Source: Thermoflexus sp. (lineage in GTDB: Bacteria; Chloroflexota; Anaerolineae; Aggregatilineales; Aggregatilineaceae). From it: a stretch of DNA of 64,000 nucleotides. Every line of letters begins with the position of its first letter. Within the stretch, counting starts at the first letter, position 1. This document shows positions 34,659 through 43,817 of the stretch, piece after piece. The stretch spans positions 296,962 to 360,961 of the forward strand of contig DYGX01000002.1 in assembly GCA_020724465.1 (NCBI GenBank). Direction: 5' to 3'. The notes below the pieces were generated by a model that saw only the letters and a program-made list of their open reading frames with translations, was not told the origin of the DNA and ran no database searches. The translations under genes were made by a program, and so were the position numbers.

Positions 34659-36413
34659 TCAGGATTCCGGCTCGTCTTCGGCGGCAAATTGCAGCCACGG
34701 CCCATGCATGCCGTCATCCGTGACTCCGTAATAGACGCGGATTTCGCCGTTGTCGCGCTGCACCAGATCGTAGCGCATCGCTCCGCCTCGCTGATAACGC
34801 TTCCAGAGACCGATCTCCCCGTGCCACTCCACCTCGTTCGGATTGACCGGATTGGATTCCTTTTCGAGAATCGCGTAATGCCACAGGCGGCGCGCTGAAG
34901 ATCGGGTGACGTTCTTGACGACATTCCCATTCCGCAGATCGCGCATCACGTGATATTTGACGCCCTTGCGCTCCTCAGTGTTGATGATCTCAACGCCGGT
35001 GCGCGGGGCGTCGATGTGGCCGGTGGGCGGCGCTTCCGGCGCCGGAGCGGTCATGGCGGTCTCCGGCTCGGGCGAGGCTGAGTCGGCGGGGCTGCCTGCT
35101 GCACTGTGCAGCGCGGGGTTTTGCAGCACAAGCCGGACGATCTCGTCGCGCACGGCCAGGTTCGTCTCGGCTTCATCGCGCACGTAGATCTTATTGTCAT
35201 CGATGGCATAGGGCGGGTCGCTGCCGCGCGGCACCTGGATGCGGATCACCGGCTTGCCCTGCGATTCAAGCACGTCGATGTTGACCTCAATCGGCGGTGT
35301 CAGCTTGCGCTCGATCTCCTCGTGAAGGATCTCGATGGCTTCCTTCGGATTGGGAACGCCGATCGGCTTTTCCTTTGGCTTGGCTGTGACGCCGACATAG
35401 ATCGTGCCACCGTTGGTGTTTGCCATAGCACACACGTCGGCGATGATCGAGTAGAGCCGTCCCCCGCGCCGTGTCAGACCTTCGTGAAACGCCTGCACGA
35501 TGCTCGGTCCTTCCTCGCGGATCATCTGAATGTGATCGTAGGGCGCATGACTGGGGTGATAGGGGCGCGTGCGCGCAAAATCGTTGCCCAGAAAGACCTC
35601 GCGGATGGCCTCGAAAGTGCGCTCGGGCAGGAGGATTTCCGTGATCCGGTCACCCACGCCCAGGTTCTTGGGGTTGCGCGGATCGGCCAGCAGGCGGTGC
35701 GCGTCCGACCCCTGCACGCAGCGCATCCGACGCGGGTATTCCGGCTTGGTGCCGTCGAAGAAGCGCGCCGTGCTCCGGCGATCCTTGCGATCCAGATCGG
35801 TGACTTCCAGCGCGTGCAGGTGTTCGTCCTGGGTGTAGGCGATTTTGGTCTGCCCGCCGAAGTCAAAGCCGCGCATGGCGACCCCATGACTGGAATTGGC
35901 GTGCGCCGCGATCACGATCCCGCCCGCCGCGTCGATCATCCGGTAGGCGGTCAGCACATCCGATGACGCGCCAACGATCGAGGAACCCTGATCCAGCGCC
36001 ACAGCCGGGATCTGCAGGTTGAGCAGGATATACTCAAGCTGGCGAACGTTGGTATCGGGCGAGAAAATGCCCAGCACGTGGAAGCCAAAGGTGGCCGTGA
36101 ACTCGAACCCCGGCAGGACGAGAATGCGGTCCAGCAGGCGCCGGTATTCATCCAATGTATGTTTTTCCTCAGGGCGGATCCGCCCCAGGGTTTCCAGATA
36201 TTCAAGCTGTTCTATTTCTTCCATCATTGCCCGATAGCCGGCCACGGTGTTGTGGTCGGTGAAGGCGATGATGTCCAGGCCGCGCTGTTCGGCCTGATGC
36301 AGAATGTCCAGATATGTCACGCCCGGCTCTTGATAGTCTGCCGAGCCAGGGGTATGCAGATGCAGGTCCATCCGGTACCACTGCATCTTCGAACGTCGTG
36401 ATTTGTTTGACAC
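34659..36413 (-). CDS. PHP phosphoesterase fused to an AlbA_2 (Schlafen-type) domain, 584 aa
   Basis: Residues ~12-290 are a PHP domain with its metal ligands: [20 protein letters not shown] with a later His (GFHVLGIF), AAHANSSH and GSDAH. Residues ~300-445 match AlbA_2 ([18 protein letters not shown], then [18 protein letters not shown]), a nucleic-acid-linked fold also found in Schlafens. An acidic Ala/Pro linker leads to a ~105-residue Trp-rich tail I do not recognise. Activity on nucleic acid or a nucleotide is inferred. The start GTG 36413 is chosen for its GGAGAG ribosome site; TTG 36446 and ATG 36386 are alternatives. It follows lon and a receiver gene. Confidence 0.82.
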   Translation of the reverse strand: MSNKSRRSKMQWYRMDLHLHTPGSADYQEPGVTYLDILHQAEQRGLDIIAFTDHNTVAGYRAMMEEIEQLEYLETLGRIRPEEKHTLDEYRRLLDRILVLPGFEFTATFGFHVLGIFSPDTNVRQLEYILLNLQIPAVALDQGSSIVGASSDVLTAYRMIDAAGGIVIAAHANSSHGVAMRGFDFGGQTKIAYTQDEHLHALEVTDLDRKDRRSTARFFDGTKPEYPRRMRCVQGSDAHRLLADPRNPKNLGVGDRITEILLPERTFEAIREVFLGNDFARTRPYHPSHAPYDHIQMIREEGPSIVQAFHEGLTRRGGRLYSIIADVCAMANTNGGTIYVGVTAKPKEKPIGVPNPKEAIEILHEEIERKLTPPIEVNIDVLESQGKPVIRIQVPRGSDPPYAIDDNKIYVRDEAETNLAVRDEIVRLVLQNPALHSAAGSPADSASPEPETAMTAPAPEAPPTGHIDAPRTGVEIINTEERKGVKYHVMRDLRNGNVVKNVTRSSARRLWHYAILEKESNPVNPNEVEWHGEIGLWKRYQRGGAMRYDLVQRDNGEIRVYYGVTDDGMHGPWLQFAAEDEPES

Positions 36414-36469
36414 GAAGCCACTCTCTCCGTCATCTGGTGAATACAAGCTATTGACGTCGAGAAGGCAAA

Positions 36470-36823
36470 TTACCCAAGTAGACCGTAGAACAGGTCCGCC
36501 AGCTTGCTCGGCTCAAATGGTTTGATCAGAAACGCGTTGGCGCCTGCCTTGCGAGCGGCCTCTTCCATGTCCAACCCAGAGGCCATGACAATCGGCAGTT
36601 GCGCAAACAGAGTATCTGACCGGAACTGAGAAACCAGCTCGGAGCCTTCCATATCCGCCAGGTGGTAATCGACAAGGATAATATCCGGCCGGTTTTCACG
36701 AGCGATTTCGATCGCTGTCTGGCCGCGCGCCGCCATGAGGACCTCGAAGCCGTCCATCTCCAATAGCGTCTGGAGCAGCTTCACAGTGGTGCGGTCGTCG
36801 TCAACAATCAGAATCTTGGGCAA
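36470..36823 (-). CDS. Single-domain response regulator (CheY-like), TTG start
   Basis: A stand-alone receiver of 117 aa with a complete phosphorylation site: Asp8/Asp9 (LIVDDD), Asp52 (ILVDYHLADMEG), Ser82 (MASG) and Lys101 (LIKPF). There is no output domain, so it must act by protein contact. The start is TTG 36823, fixed by the GAGGAAGG ribosome site 5 bases upstream and by the family N-terminus. It lies between lon and the PHP/AlbA_2 gene on the same strand with ~60-base gaps; no kinase is nearby. Confidence 0.92.
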   Translation of the reverse strand: MPKILIVDDDRTTVKLLQTLLEMDGFEVLMAARGQTAIEIARENRPDIILVDYHLADMEGSELVSQFRSDTLFAQLPIVMASGLDMEEAARKAGANAFLIKPFEPSKLADLFYGLLG

Positions 36824-36886
36824 TGCAGCCTTCCTCGTTGCGTCCCGTGTACTGGACGAGCACTGGTGCGTGATGACGCGAACCGG

Positions 36887-39526
36887 CTAATCGCTGTGTT
36901 GGGCAGCCAGAGCAGGTTCGCCTTCGGTGACCCGTTCTTCCTGCGGAACCAGGGCCGCTTCCAATACATCCGTGACACTGTCAACCAGGTGAAACGTCAT
37001 CTGGTCGCGTACTTCCTGCGGCACATCGTCGAGATCGTATTCGTTGCGCCGCGGCAGGATCACGATCGACAGGCCCGCGCGATGGGCGGCGAGCACCTTG
37101 TCCTTGATCCCGCCAACCGGCAGAACCTGACCCCGGAGCGTGATCTCTCCGGTCATGGCGACTCCGCTGCGCACCGGTCGCTGTGTCACCAGCGATGCCA
37201 GGGCAACCGCCATCGTCACGCCCGCCGACGGGCCATCCTTGGGCACGGCACCCGCCGGCACGTGCAGGTGGATGTCGTGCTTGTCGAAGAACTCCGGATC
37301 AACCCCCAGATCCTGCGCCTTGGCGCGAATGTAGCTGTAGGCCGCGCGGGCGCTCTCCTGCATCACCTGGCCTAGCTGTCCAGTATACTGGAAATTGCCC
37401 TTGCCGGGCATATGTGCAGCCTCGACGAACAGCACATCGCCGCCGACAGGGGTCACCGCCAGGCCGATGGCGACGCCTGGCGTATCGGTGCGCTCCTCGA
37501 TCTCCGTGCGGTAGCCAAAGCGCGGGTGATCGAGCAGCTCGAGGATGTCGCTTTCTTCGATGCGCACCTGCGCCTGCTTGCCCTCGGCGATGCGCGTCAC
37601 CACCTTGCGCGCCACGCGCCCGATCTCGCGCTCCAGACCGCGCACACCCGCTTCACGCGTGTAGTCACGGATGATCTTCAGTATCGCCTCGTCGCTGAAC
37701 GACAGCTCCTCGGGCCGCAACCCGTTTTCCCGGATCTGGCGCGGGACCAGATAGCGCTGGGCGATCTGAAGCTTTTCATGCTCGGTGTAGCCGCTGAGCG
37801 TAATCACTTCCATGCGGTCGAGCAGCGGCCCCGGGATCGTCTCCAGGGTGTTCGCGGTGGTGATGAACATCACCTCGGACAGATCAAACGCCACATCCAG
37901 ATAGTGATCGCGGAACTCGTGATTCTGCTCCGGATCGAGAACCTCAAGCAGCGCCGAGGCCGGGTCGCCCCGGAAGTCGCGCCCGATCTTGTCTACTTCG
38001 TCAAGCATGATTACCGGGTTGCGGCTCTCGACCCGGCGCAGGGTCTGGATGATGCGCCCCGGCATGGCGCCGATATAGGTGCGGCGGAAGCCGCGGATCT
38101 CCGCCTCGTCGCGAATGCCGCCCAAAGACAGGCGCGTGAAGCGCCGGCCCATCGCGCGCGCGATGGACGCCCCCAGCGATGTCTTGCCCACGCCGGGCGG
38201 CCCCACGAAGCACAGGATCGCCCCCTCGCGCTCGCGGCGGATCAGCGAGTCGGCCGGGCGGCGCTCCTGAATTTCCGGAGCACGTTCCTGCCGCAGCTTG
38301 CGCACGGCGAGGTATTCGAGGATGCGCTCCTTGACATCTTCCAGGCCGTAATGGTCTTCGTCGAGGACCGCGCGTGCGTGCGCGATATCCAGGTTGTCTT
38401 CTGTGCGGACGTCCCAGGGCAGGCTCACCATCCAGTCGAGGTACGTCCGGATGACGCCGTATTCTGCCGCCGCGGTGGGCAAGCGCGCCAGGCGGTCCAG
38501 CTCGCGCCGTGCCTCGCGCTCTGCCTCTTCGGGCATGTTCGCTTTCTCGATCTTCTGGCGGAACTCTTCGATCTCAACGGCCTGCTCGTCGCCCTCGCCC
38601 AGCTCGCGCTGGATGGCCTTCAGCTGCTCGCGCAGGAAGTATTCGCGCTGCATCTTCTCCATTTCGGACTGGGCCTCGCTCTGGATTTTGTGTCCCAGCT
38701 CAAGGACTTCCAGTTCCTTGTTGAGCAGGCTCATTAGCGTGCGCAGCTTTTCGAGCACAGAATCGATTTCCAGCAGGTTCTGCTGGTTTTCAAGGCTGAG
38801 GCGGATGTAGGTCGCCAGCGCATAGACAAGCTGAAGCGGATCTTCGACGTTGATCGCGGCCTGGATCAACTCGCCAGGGATGCTGGGCACCAGATCCGCC
38901 ATCCGTCCGAACAGCTCCACGACGTTGCGCATCAGCGCCTCGACCTCGATCGACTGTTCGACCGTCTCGGGGTCGGCCACGATGCGAGCGACCAGATATG
39001 GCTCGGTCCGGACCCATTCCTGGATGCGAATGCGGGCAACCCCCTGCACCAGCAGGCGAATGGTACCGTCCGGCGCGCGGAACAGGCGGTGAATCTGTGC
39101 CAGCGTGCCGCGCTGGTAGACCTCGTCGGGCCCTGGCGTCTCAAGCTCCGGATTGCGCGAGGCGACCAGCGCAATCAGGCGATTTCCGCCCACCACCTCA
39201 TCAACCAGGCGAATCGAGCGCGGCTGGCCGACGGTCAGGGGAATGGTCGTCTGCGGAAAGACAACCAGACCGCGCAGCGGCAGCACCGGCAGTTCCTGCG
39301 GGGAAGACAGCACCGATTCGACGTCGGGGTTGTTGCTGTTCGCGGCAGTCTCAGATGTGCCGGATGAGCCGCCTCCCTCGGTGCTGACGTTCAACGTGCG
39401 CTCGACATCGTCATGCACCGCCGTGTCTACCGGCTGCTCCTCACCTGTATTCTGCTCGGTGTTGGGCGACTGTTCCGGCGGGGTGTCCTGAGGCTGTGTT
39501 TTCTTTTTGACCATACCCTCACTCAC
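36887..39526 (-). CDS. lon: ATP-dependent protease Lon
   Basis: A cytoplasmic AAA+ serine protease that removes damaged and regulatory proteins. After an unusual ~75-residue hydrophilic extension rich in Thr, Glu, Asn and Pro come the LON substrate domain ([14 protein letters not shown]), Walker A GPPGVGKT (about 443), Walker [12 protein letters not shown] (about 505), and the protease domain with catalytic Ser in KDGPSAGV (about 767) and Lys in GGIKDKV (about 809). The start is GTG 39526 with a weak ribosome site; ATG 39514 is possible. It lies 41 bases after hsp20. Confidence 0.97.
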   Translation of the reverse strand: MSEGMVKKKTQPQDTPPEQSPNTEQNTGEEQPVDTAVHDDVERTLNVSTEGGGSSGTSETAANSNNPDVESVLSSPQELPVLPLRGLVVFPQTTIPLTVGQPRSIRLVDEVVGGNRLIALVASRNPELETPGPDEVYQRGTLAQIHRLFRAPDGTIRLLVQGVARIRIQEWVRTEPYLVARIVADPETVEQSIEVEALMRNVVELFGRMADLVPSIPGELIQAAINVEDPLQLVYALATYIRLSLENQQNLLEIDSVLEKLRTLMSLLNKELEVLELGHKIQSEAQSEMEKMQREYFLREQLKAIQRELGEGDEQAVEIEEFRQKIEKANMPEEAEREARRELDRLARLPTAAAEYGVIRTYLDWMVSLPWDVRTEDNLDIAHARAVLDEDHYGLEDVKERILEYLAVRKLRQERAPEIQERRPADSLIRREREGAILCFVGPPGVGKTSLGASIARAMGRRFTRLSLGGIRDEAEIRGFRRTYIGAMPGRIIQTLRRVESRNPVIMLDEVDKIGRDFRGDPASALLEVLDPEQNHEFRDHYLDVAFDLSEVMFITTANTLETIPGPLLDRMEVITLSGYTEHEKLQIAQRYLVPRQIRENGLRPEELSFSDEAILKIIRDYTREAGVRGLEREIGRVARKVVTRIAEGKQAQVRIEESDILELLDHPRFGYRTEIEERTDTPGVAIGLAVTPVGGDVLFVEAAHMPGKGNFQYTGQLGQVMQESARAAYSYIRAKAQDLGVDPEFFDKHDIHLHVPAGAVPKDGPSAGVTMAVALASLVTQRPVRSGVAMTGEITLRGQVLPVGGIKDKVLAAHRAGLSIVILPRRNEYDLDDVPQEVRDQMTFHLVDSVTDVLEAALVPQEERVTEGEPALAAQHSD

Positions 39527-39567
39527 TCACAGCACGTGCCCTGACGCGCTCCGATAGCCAGTGACCA

Positions 39568-40014
39568 TTATGGCTGCTCTTCATCCAGGTTCACGATCTG
39601 TACCGACCGGGGAGCAGCATGGGGCAGAATGACGCGCAGAAATCCGTCGCGGTAGGTCGCCGTGACGGCGTTGCGTTCCACCGGCCACGGCAGGCTCACT
39701 TCGGTTCGGAACTCGCCAAAGGCAATCTCAAGCTGGTGGTAGGATGCATCGGACGGCGTCGTCCGCTTGCGAGTGCCGCTGATGATCAGCTTGTGGCTTT
39801 GCAGGATGACGTTGAAATCCCCCTCGCGCATCCCGGCGATCTCAACCACGACGTACAACTGGTCTGCGTGCTCGTAGACATCCGTCGGCGGATGCCAGAT
39901 CGTCACATGGCGAACAACAACCCAGCGCCGTGTTGTACCGCGCACGACGTCGTCAACGTCGAGATCCGTGCGCGAGGGAATTGACTGCTCGGGTGGTATT
40001 TCCCTTTTAGACAT
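39568..40014 (-). CDS. Small heat-shock protein (Hsp20 family)
   Basis: An ATP-independent chaperone that holds unfolding proteins. The alpha-crystallin domain spans about 50-140, beginning PPTDVYEHADQLYVVVEIAG, with the hallmark DGFLRVILPHAAP near the end. The N-terminal arm is short and charged. ATG 40014 is chosen over the longer frame because that frame runs through the promoter. It is the first gene of the hsp20-lon-receiver-PHP series. No CIRCE element was seen. Confidence 0.92.
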   Translation of the reverse strand: MSKREIPPEQSIPSRTDLDVDDVVRGTTRRWVVVRHVTIWHPPTDVYEHADQLYVVVEIAGMREGDFNVILQSHKLIISGTRKRTTPSDASYHQLEIAFGEFRTEVSLPWPVERNAVTATYRDGFLRVILPHAAPRSVQIVNLDEEQP

Positions 40015-40086
40015 GCGCGCTTGTGCTCCGCGAAACGTGACTGACAGCGTCACATGGATCCAAAGCCTCGCTGACCATTGGCGAGG

Positions 40087-40115
40087 ATCATACCACACCT
40101 GTACCGATGCCTCAA
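40087..40115 (-). promoter_or_regulatory. Promoter of the hsp20-lon array
   Basis: On the minus strand TTGAGG (40115-40110) and TATGAT (40092-40087) are 17 bp apart, with TGG directly before the -10 box (extended -10). Transcription would start near 40080, with a ~65-base leader. It looks like a housekeeping promoter, so any heat control would need a repressor. Confidence 0.7.
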
Positions 40116-40147
40116 TAAGAGCATCAATAGAACTCTAATCGGCTCTC

Positions 40148-40177
40148 TTGCTTTCGTGCGGGTGAATCGGGTATTCT
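40148..40177 (+). promoter_or_regulatory. Candidate promoter for the 40226 ORF
   Basis: TTGCTT (40148-40153) and TATTCT (40172-40177) are 18 bp apart. It is divergent from the hsp20 promoter. Confidence 0.5.
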
Positions 40178-40225
40178 AGCAGTAGAAGGTAGCGAGCGCG
40201 GCGGGCTGCCGCAGGAGCAGGGCAG

Positions 40226-40459
40226 ATGGCCAGCTACCAAGTCAGCTATGTGGTAAAAGGGGGCGGGCATCCCGGCGCCATCCGGATCGAGCGGCGGCGT
40301 CCCCGGCTCGGTCAGCGGGTGCGGCTTGGTGGAGTGCCGTTTGTGGTGGCGGAGATTCAGGACCTGCTGCCGCCGCGTGAGGGGGTAGGGTTTGTGCATG
40401 TCACCCTGGAGCGGGTCGAAGCCGGTGCGCCAGCGGCGAGCGCGGGCGCAGGCCCCTGA
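40226..40459 (+). CDS. Small unrecognised protein, 77 aa
   Basis: A short basic, Gly- and Val-rich protein (MASYQVSYVVKGGGHPGAIR at the start) that could be a small beta-barrel. An Ala/Gly tail ends it. A GCAGGAGCAGGG ribosome-site region precedes the ATG, and a promoter-like pair lies at 40148-40177, which is why I keep it. It sits alone between divergent hsp20 and the convergent MBL gene. There is no family match by eye. Confidence 0.55.
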   Translation: MASYQVSYVVKGGGHPGAIRIERRRPRLGQRVRLGGVPFVVAEIQDLLPPREGVGFVHVTLERVEAGAPAASAGAGP

Positions 40460-40483
40460 TTTTCGTGTAGTCACTGAACCACG

Positions 40484-41239
40484 TTACACCTCGTAGACTT
40501 CTCCGTCCTGAGCAATCTCGATTGGTCCATCAAACGTCGTCCGCGCCTCGGCTGCCAGTTCTTCGGGGGCGCGCCTCACATCGTAATGAATCAGCACCAG
40601 GCGCTTTGCCCCGGCTCTGGCTGCCGTCTGGCCGGCCTGGGCGGCGCTGGAATGGCCGGGAGTCTCGCCCGCCGCTTCGTGAATGAGCAGATCCGCCCCC
40701 TGCGCCATACGCTCGATCACGGGGGTGGGGGCCGTGTCGGCACTGTAGCTGAGCACACGCTCCCCTGGCTTGATCTCAACGCGCAAACCGATAGTTGGAA
40801 TGTAGTGCGCGGCTGGCCATGACGTGATGCGAAAATCCGGGTTGTCCAGAACGAGGACGCCCTCGCGCTCTGGGAGCCGCATTCGTTGCACCTCGAAGAA
40901 ATCCGGCCAGGTGTCCCACATCGCCGCCTGCATGGTGATCTCGACCCGCTGCAAGCAGTGGTGCAATCCATAGATTGGCAGCGGGCTGCGCCGGCCCAGC
41001 AGCCAGAGCTGCATCAGCAGGATCATCAACCCGGACACATGGTCCGGGTGGAAGTGCGTCAGGATGAGCGCGGTGAGATCGTCGGCGCCAAGGCCCATCT
41101 GCACCAGCTTGGGGAGCGGATTGGAGCCGCAGTCGATCAGGATGGTTGTGCCGCGGTCGCCCTGAAGCAGAAGATGGGTGTTGTCGTGAGCAGCGTCCGA
41201 GACGGCAGCCGCCGATCCGAGGACTGTAAGGCGCGCCAT
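40484..41239 (-). CDS. Metallo-beta-lactamase-fold hydrolase (RNase Z-like), 251 aa
   Basis: The metal motif is HFHPDH at 62-67 (THFHPDHVSG), with further ligands in AAHYIPT and YSADTAP, and a late His in VLIHYD. The overall plan resembles RNase Z/ElaC and related phosphodiesterases, but the exosite arm of tRNase Z is not obvious, so the substrate is open. It is a cytoplasmic protein. It lies 35 bases downstream of the ABC permease gene on the same strand. Confidence 0.87.
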   Translation of the reverse strand: MARLTVLGSAAAVSDAAHDNTHLLLQGDRGTTILIDCGSNPLPKLVQMGLGADDLTALILTHFHPDHVSGLMILLMQLWLLGRRSPLPIYGLHHCLQRVEITMQAAMWDTWPDFFEVQRMRLPEREGVLVLDNPDFRITSWPAAHYIPTIGLRVEIKPGERVLSYSADTAPTPVIERMAQGADLLIHEAAGETPGHSSAAQAGQTAARAGAKRLVLIHYDVRRAPEELAAEARTTFDGPIEIAQDGEVYEV

Positions 41240-41274
41240 AGCGTCTCCTATCGATTAGGCCGTTCAGTCGCCGG

Positions 41275-42762
41275 TCAGCGTGCCAGAACCAGCTCGACAA
41301 TGCGAGGTGTGACCGCAACTTCGAGCATACCAGCAAGGGCGATGAGGGGCAAGACCAGCGCGATGCCGATCTTGACGGTGTCGGCCAGCGCACGTACCCA
41401 GGCTTCGCCTGCGGGCATCTCGGCGGGTGGATGGGTGATGATGCTGCCCAGACGCAGGGCTGCAGCGCCTGCCAGAAGGATAGCCGGGATCTCCACCACG
41501 CCATGAGGCGCGATCCCCGCCAGAAAGGGTAGTGGGTCCAGCCCTGCAGCCGCGACCTGCGCCAGGATGTAGCCAAGCAGCCCAAAGGGAAGCATCACGA
41601 CGATGAGCGACAGTACGCCGAACGTGAATACTCCAAGCATCGTCGCCAGGGCTAGCGCGCGCAAATTCTGCCCGATCGCGGCCAGGATCAGACCGGGATT
41701 GCTGCGCCCAAGTTCGAACCACGCCTGCAGGTTTTCAACCAGCGTCGCGTCGTCTACGGCGACGCGATCGAGCGGCAGTGGCCAGCGATCGGCGGCGAGC
41801 CATCCCCCGGCAAACGCTGTTGCCGCGCACAGAACCGTCACGGTGGCTGGCCGTGCCAGCGCGCGAACCGCCGGCATCACGCTGGTGCGGTACCAGGCGC
41901 CCGGCGTCGTCCGCCGGAGCTGCGGACCGCGAAACTGCTGCATAAAGGTACGCCCGATCCAGCGCAGATTAAGCTGATCGAGCGAGCGGCCAAGCAGTTC
42001 CTCGCGGTTGAAGAGCCGCGCACCCATGCGCACCAGCAGCGCTACCGTCACCAGCAGGCCAAGGGCCAGGAACCACAATACATAACGGCGGTGGGGCTGG
42101 ACCATGATGATGCTTTCGAGGATAACCAGCATCGACATGGGAATGATAATGAAGCTGGCCAGCAGATTGGCGGCGCGGGTGGACGTCGTCTGGCTGGAGA
42201 TCACCACTGCGCCGGTGACCATGACCAGCGCCTGGACGGTCGTGAGCACCAGGATCTGAACCACCAGTACCAGCGGCGGCCGCCACTGCGTATCGCCAAA
42301 GACCAACCCGCCCACGTAGATCGCGATGCCGATGTAGCTGGCCAGCAGAGGCGGAAGCATGGCCGCGAACGACTTGCCCAGATAGAGTTCTGTGTTGGTT
42401 AGCGGCGTCGCCAGCAGGGGTTCGAGGCTGAGCCGCTCTTTCTCGCCGACAAATGTCTCCAGCGCGATGACCAGCGAGATCGACACCGGAAAGAAGCCGA
42501 CAATCATGGGCAGCAGCGGCAGCAGGGCGGGCAGCAACGGCTCGGCGCCGTTCTCTTCGAAGAACGTGATGAACAGGTCTGTCATCGCGTTCGCCAGCAG
42601 CGGAAAGACCAGCGTCAGCAGGAAGATGGGCGACATGATGCGCCAGTCGCGGAAGCTGTCGCGAACCTCGCGGCGGGTCACGATCAGCGCGTTGGACAGT
42701 GTCCGGCTGAATGCCGCGCGTCGGGCCAGACTGTCAGCGTACGGATGGCTCAGGCTCGCCAT
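41275..42762 (-). CDS. ABC-2 permease fused to a SpoIIM-like domain, 495 aa
   Basis: The N-terminal ~270 residues are an ABC-2/NatB-type permease (RREVRDSFRDWRIMSPIFLL, then EKERLSLEPLLATPLTNTELYLGK). The C-terminal ~190 residues resemble the SpoIIM/DUF95 family: NLRALALATMLGVFTFG, then FLAGIAPHGVVEIPAILLAGAAALRLG. The fusion suggests the SpoIIM-like membrane unit works with this exporter. The gene overlaps the 3' end of the ATPase gene. ATG 42762 has an AAGGG site 9 bases upstream; ATG 42780 is an alternative. No sporulation gene is in the window. Confidence 0.82.
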   Translation of the reverse strand: MASLSHPYADSLARRAAFSRTLSNALIVTRREVRDSFRDWRIMSPIFLLTLVFPLLANAMTDLFITFFEENGAEPLLPALLPLLPMIVGFFPVSISLVIALETFVGEKERLSLEPLLATPLTNTELYLGKSFAAMLPPLLASYIGIAIYVGGLVFGDTQWRPPLVLVVQILVLTTVQALVMVTGAVVISSQTTSTRAANLLASFIIIPMSMLVILESIIMVQPHRRYVLWFLALGLLVTVALLVRMGARLFNREELLGRSLDQLNLRWIGRTFMQQFRGPQLRRTTPGAWYRTSVMPAVRALARPATVTVLCAATAFAGGWLAADRWPLPLDRVAVDDATLVENLQAWFELGRSNPGLILAAIGQNLRALALATMLGVFTFGVLSLIVVMLPFGLLGYILAQVAAAGLDPLPFLAGIAPHGVVEIPAILLAGAAALRLGSIITHPPAEMPAGEAWVRALADTVKIGIALVLPLIALAGMLEVAVTPRIVELVLAR

Positions 42763-43690
42763 GGGAATCGTGCCCTTCATCTTCCCGGACGATCTGGAGA
42801 TAAACATCTTCAAGAGTGCGCGAGACCTCGCTGAGGGTGATGACCTCGACCCCCAGCCCCAGCAGGCGGCGCAGGATAGCCGGATTGTCCTCGGCGGGAT
42901 TTGCGGTGCGATAGCGTAACCAGCCGCTGCCATGCTCGACAAGCTGCACCTGGTCGCGCAGCGCGTCGGCCAGCCCGTTGAGACCGTTGGCGACGTGTAG
43001 CTCCATCAGCGGCGGGCCGACAAAGCGCTGCGCCAGCTCGGAGAAAGTCCCTGCGGCGATGATCCGCCCGTGCCGGATGACCCCGATCCGGTCGGCGAGC
43101 ATTTGTGCTTCGGTCAGGTTGTGGGTGGTGATGATGATGGTGCGCTCGGCGCGCTGCAGGTCGCGAATGGCCTCGCGCACCAGCCGGGCGCTCTGCGGGT
43201 CCATCGCCGAGGTCGGCTCGTCGAGCAACAGCACCGCCGGGTCGTGCAGCAGCGCCCGTGCCAGCGCGAGCTTCTGTTGCATGCCTTTGGAGAACTCGCC
43301 GAGCCGCTTGTCAAGCGCGTCGGCCAGCCCGAAATGCTCCAGAAGCTCCAACGGACGGCGCCGGCGCAGAGCAGGGGGCAGGTGGTAAAGCTGCGCGAAG
43401 AAATCGAGGTACTCGACGGCTTTCATGCGCTGGTAGAGGCCGTGCTGCTCGGTCAGCACGCCGACGCGCGCCCGCACCTCGGTGGGCTGCCGCACAACGT
43501 CGAAGCCTGCAACCCGCGCCCAGCCCGATGTAGGGGCCAGGATCGAGGTCAGCATCCGGATTGTCGTCGTCTTGCCCGCGCCGTTTGGCCCCAGGATGGC
43601 GAAGATCGTGCCGGGCTGGACGGTCAGGCTGATGCGGTCAACCGCCAGAAAATCGCCGAAGCGCTTGGTGAGTTCGTGCGTCTCGATCAT
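42734..43690 (-). CDS. ABC transporter ATP-binding protein (NatA-like), 318 aa
   Basis: Walker A is GPNGAGKT (34-41), the signature is FSKGMQQKLALARAL, and Walker B is VLLLDEPTSAMD followed by the H-loop TTHN. The C-terminal ~80 residues form the small regulatory domain seen in NatA/DrrA-type exporters. Its stop lies inside the start region of the permease gene, so the two are translationally coupled. The substrate (Na+, drug or lipid) is not evident. Confidence 0.93.
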   Translation of the reverse strand: MIETHELTKRFGDFLAVDRISLTVQPGTIFAILGPNGAGKTTTIRMLTSILAPTSGWARVAGFDVVRQPTEVRARVGVLTEQHGLYQRMKAVEYLDFFAQLYHLPPALRRRRPLELLEHFGLADALDKRLGEFSKGMQQKLALARALLHDPAVLLLDEPTSAMDPQSARLVREAIRDLQRAERTIIITTHNLTEAQMLADRIGVIRHGRIIAAGTFSELAQRFVGPPLMELHVANGLNGLADALRDQVQLVEHGSGWLRYRTANPAEDNPAILRRLLGLGVEVITLSEVSRTLEDVYLQIVREDEGHDSHGEPEPSVR

Positions 43691-43817
43691 CGGGGCGCTC
43701 TGCTATCGCGTAGCCGGTCAGTCAGATTGTATAACCGTGCCGCGCGGCTTCCAACGCGACGGGCCGGCGCAGATGTGAAAAGTTCCTGAATTTGGCAGGC
43801 ACGCGCTCGAAAACAGC

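Noticed and set aside
37412..38737. 441-codon plus-strand frame
   Set aside because: It is antisense to lon; its composition is that of a shadow frame and it has no ribosome site.
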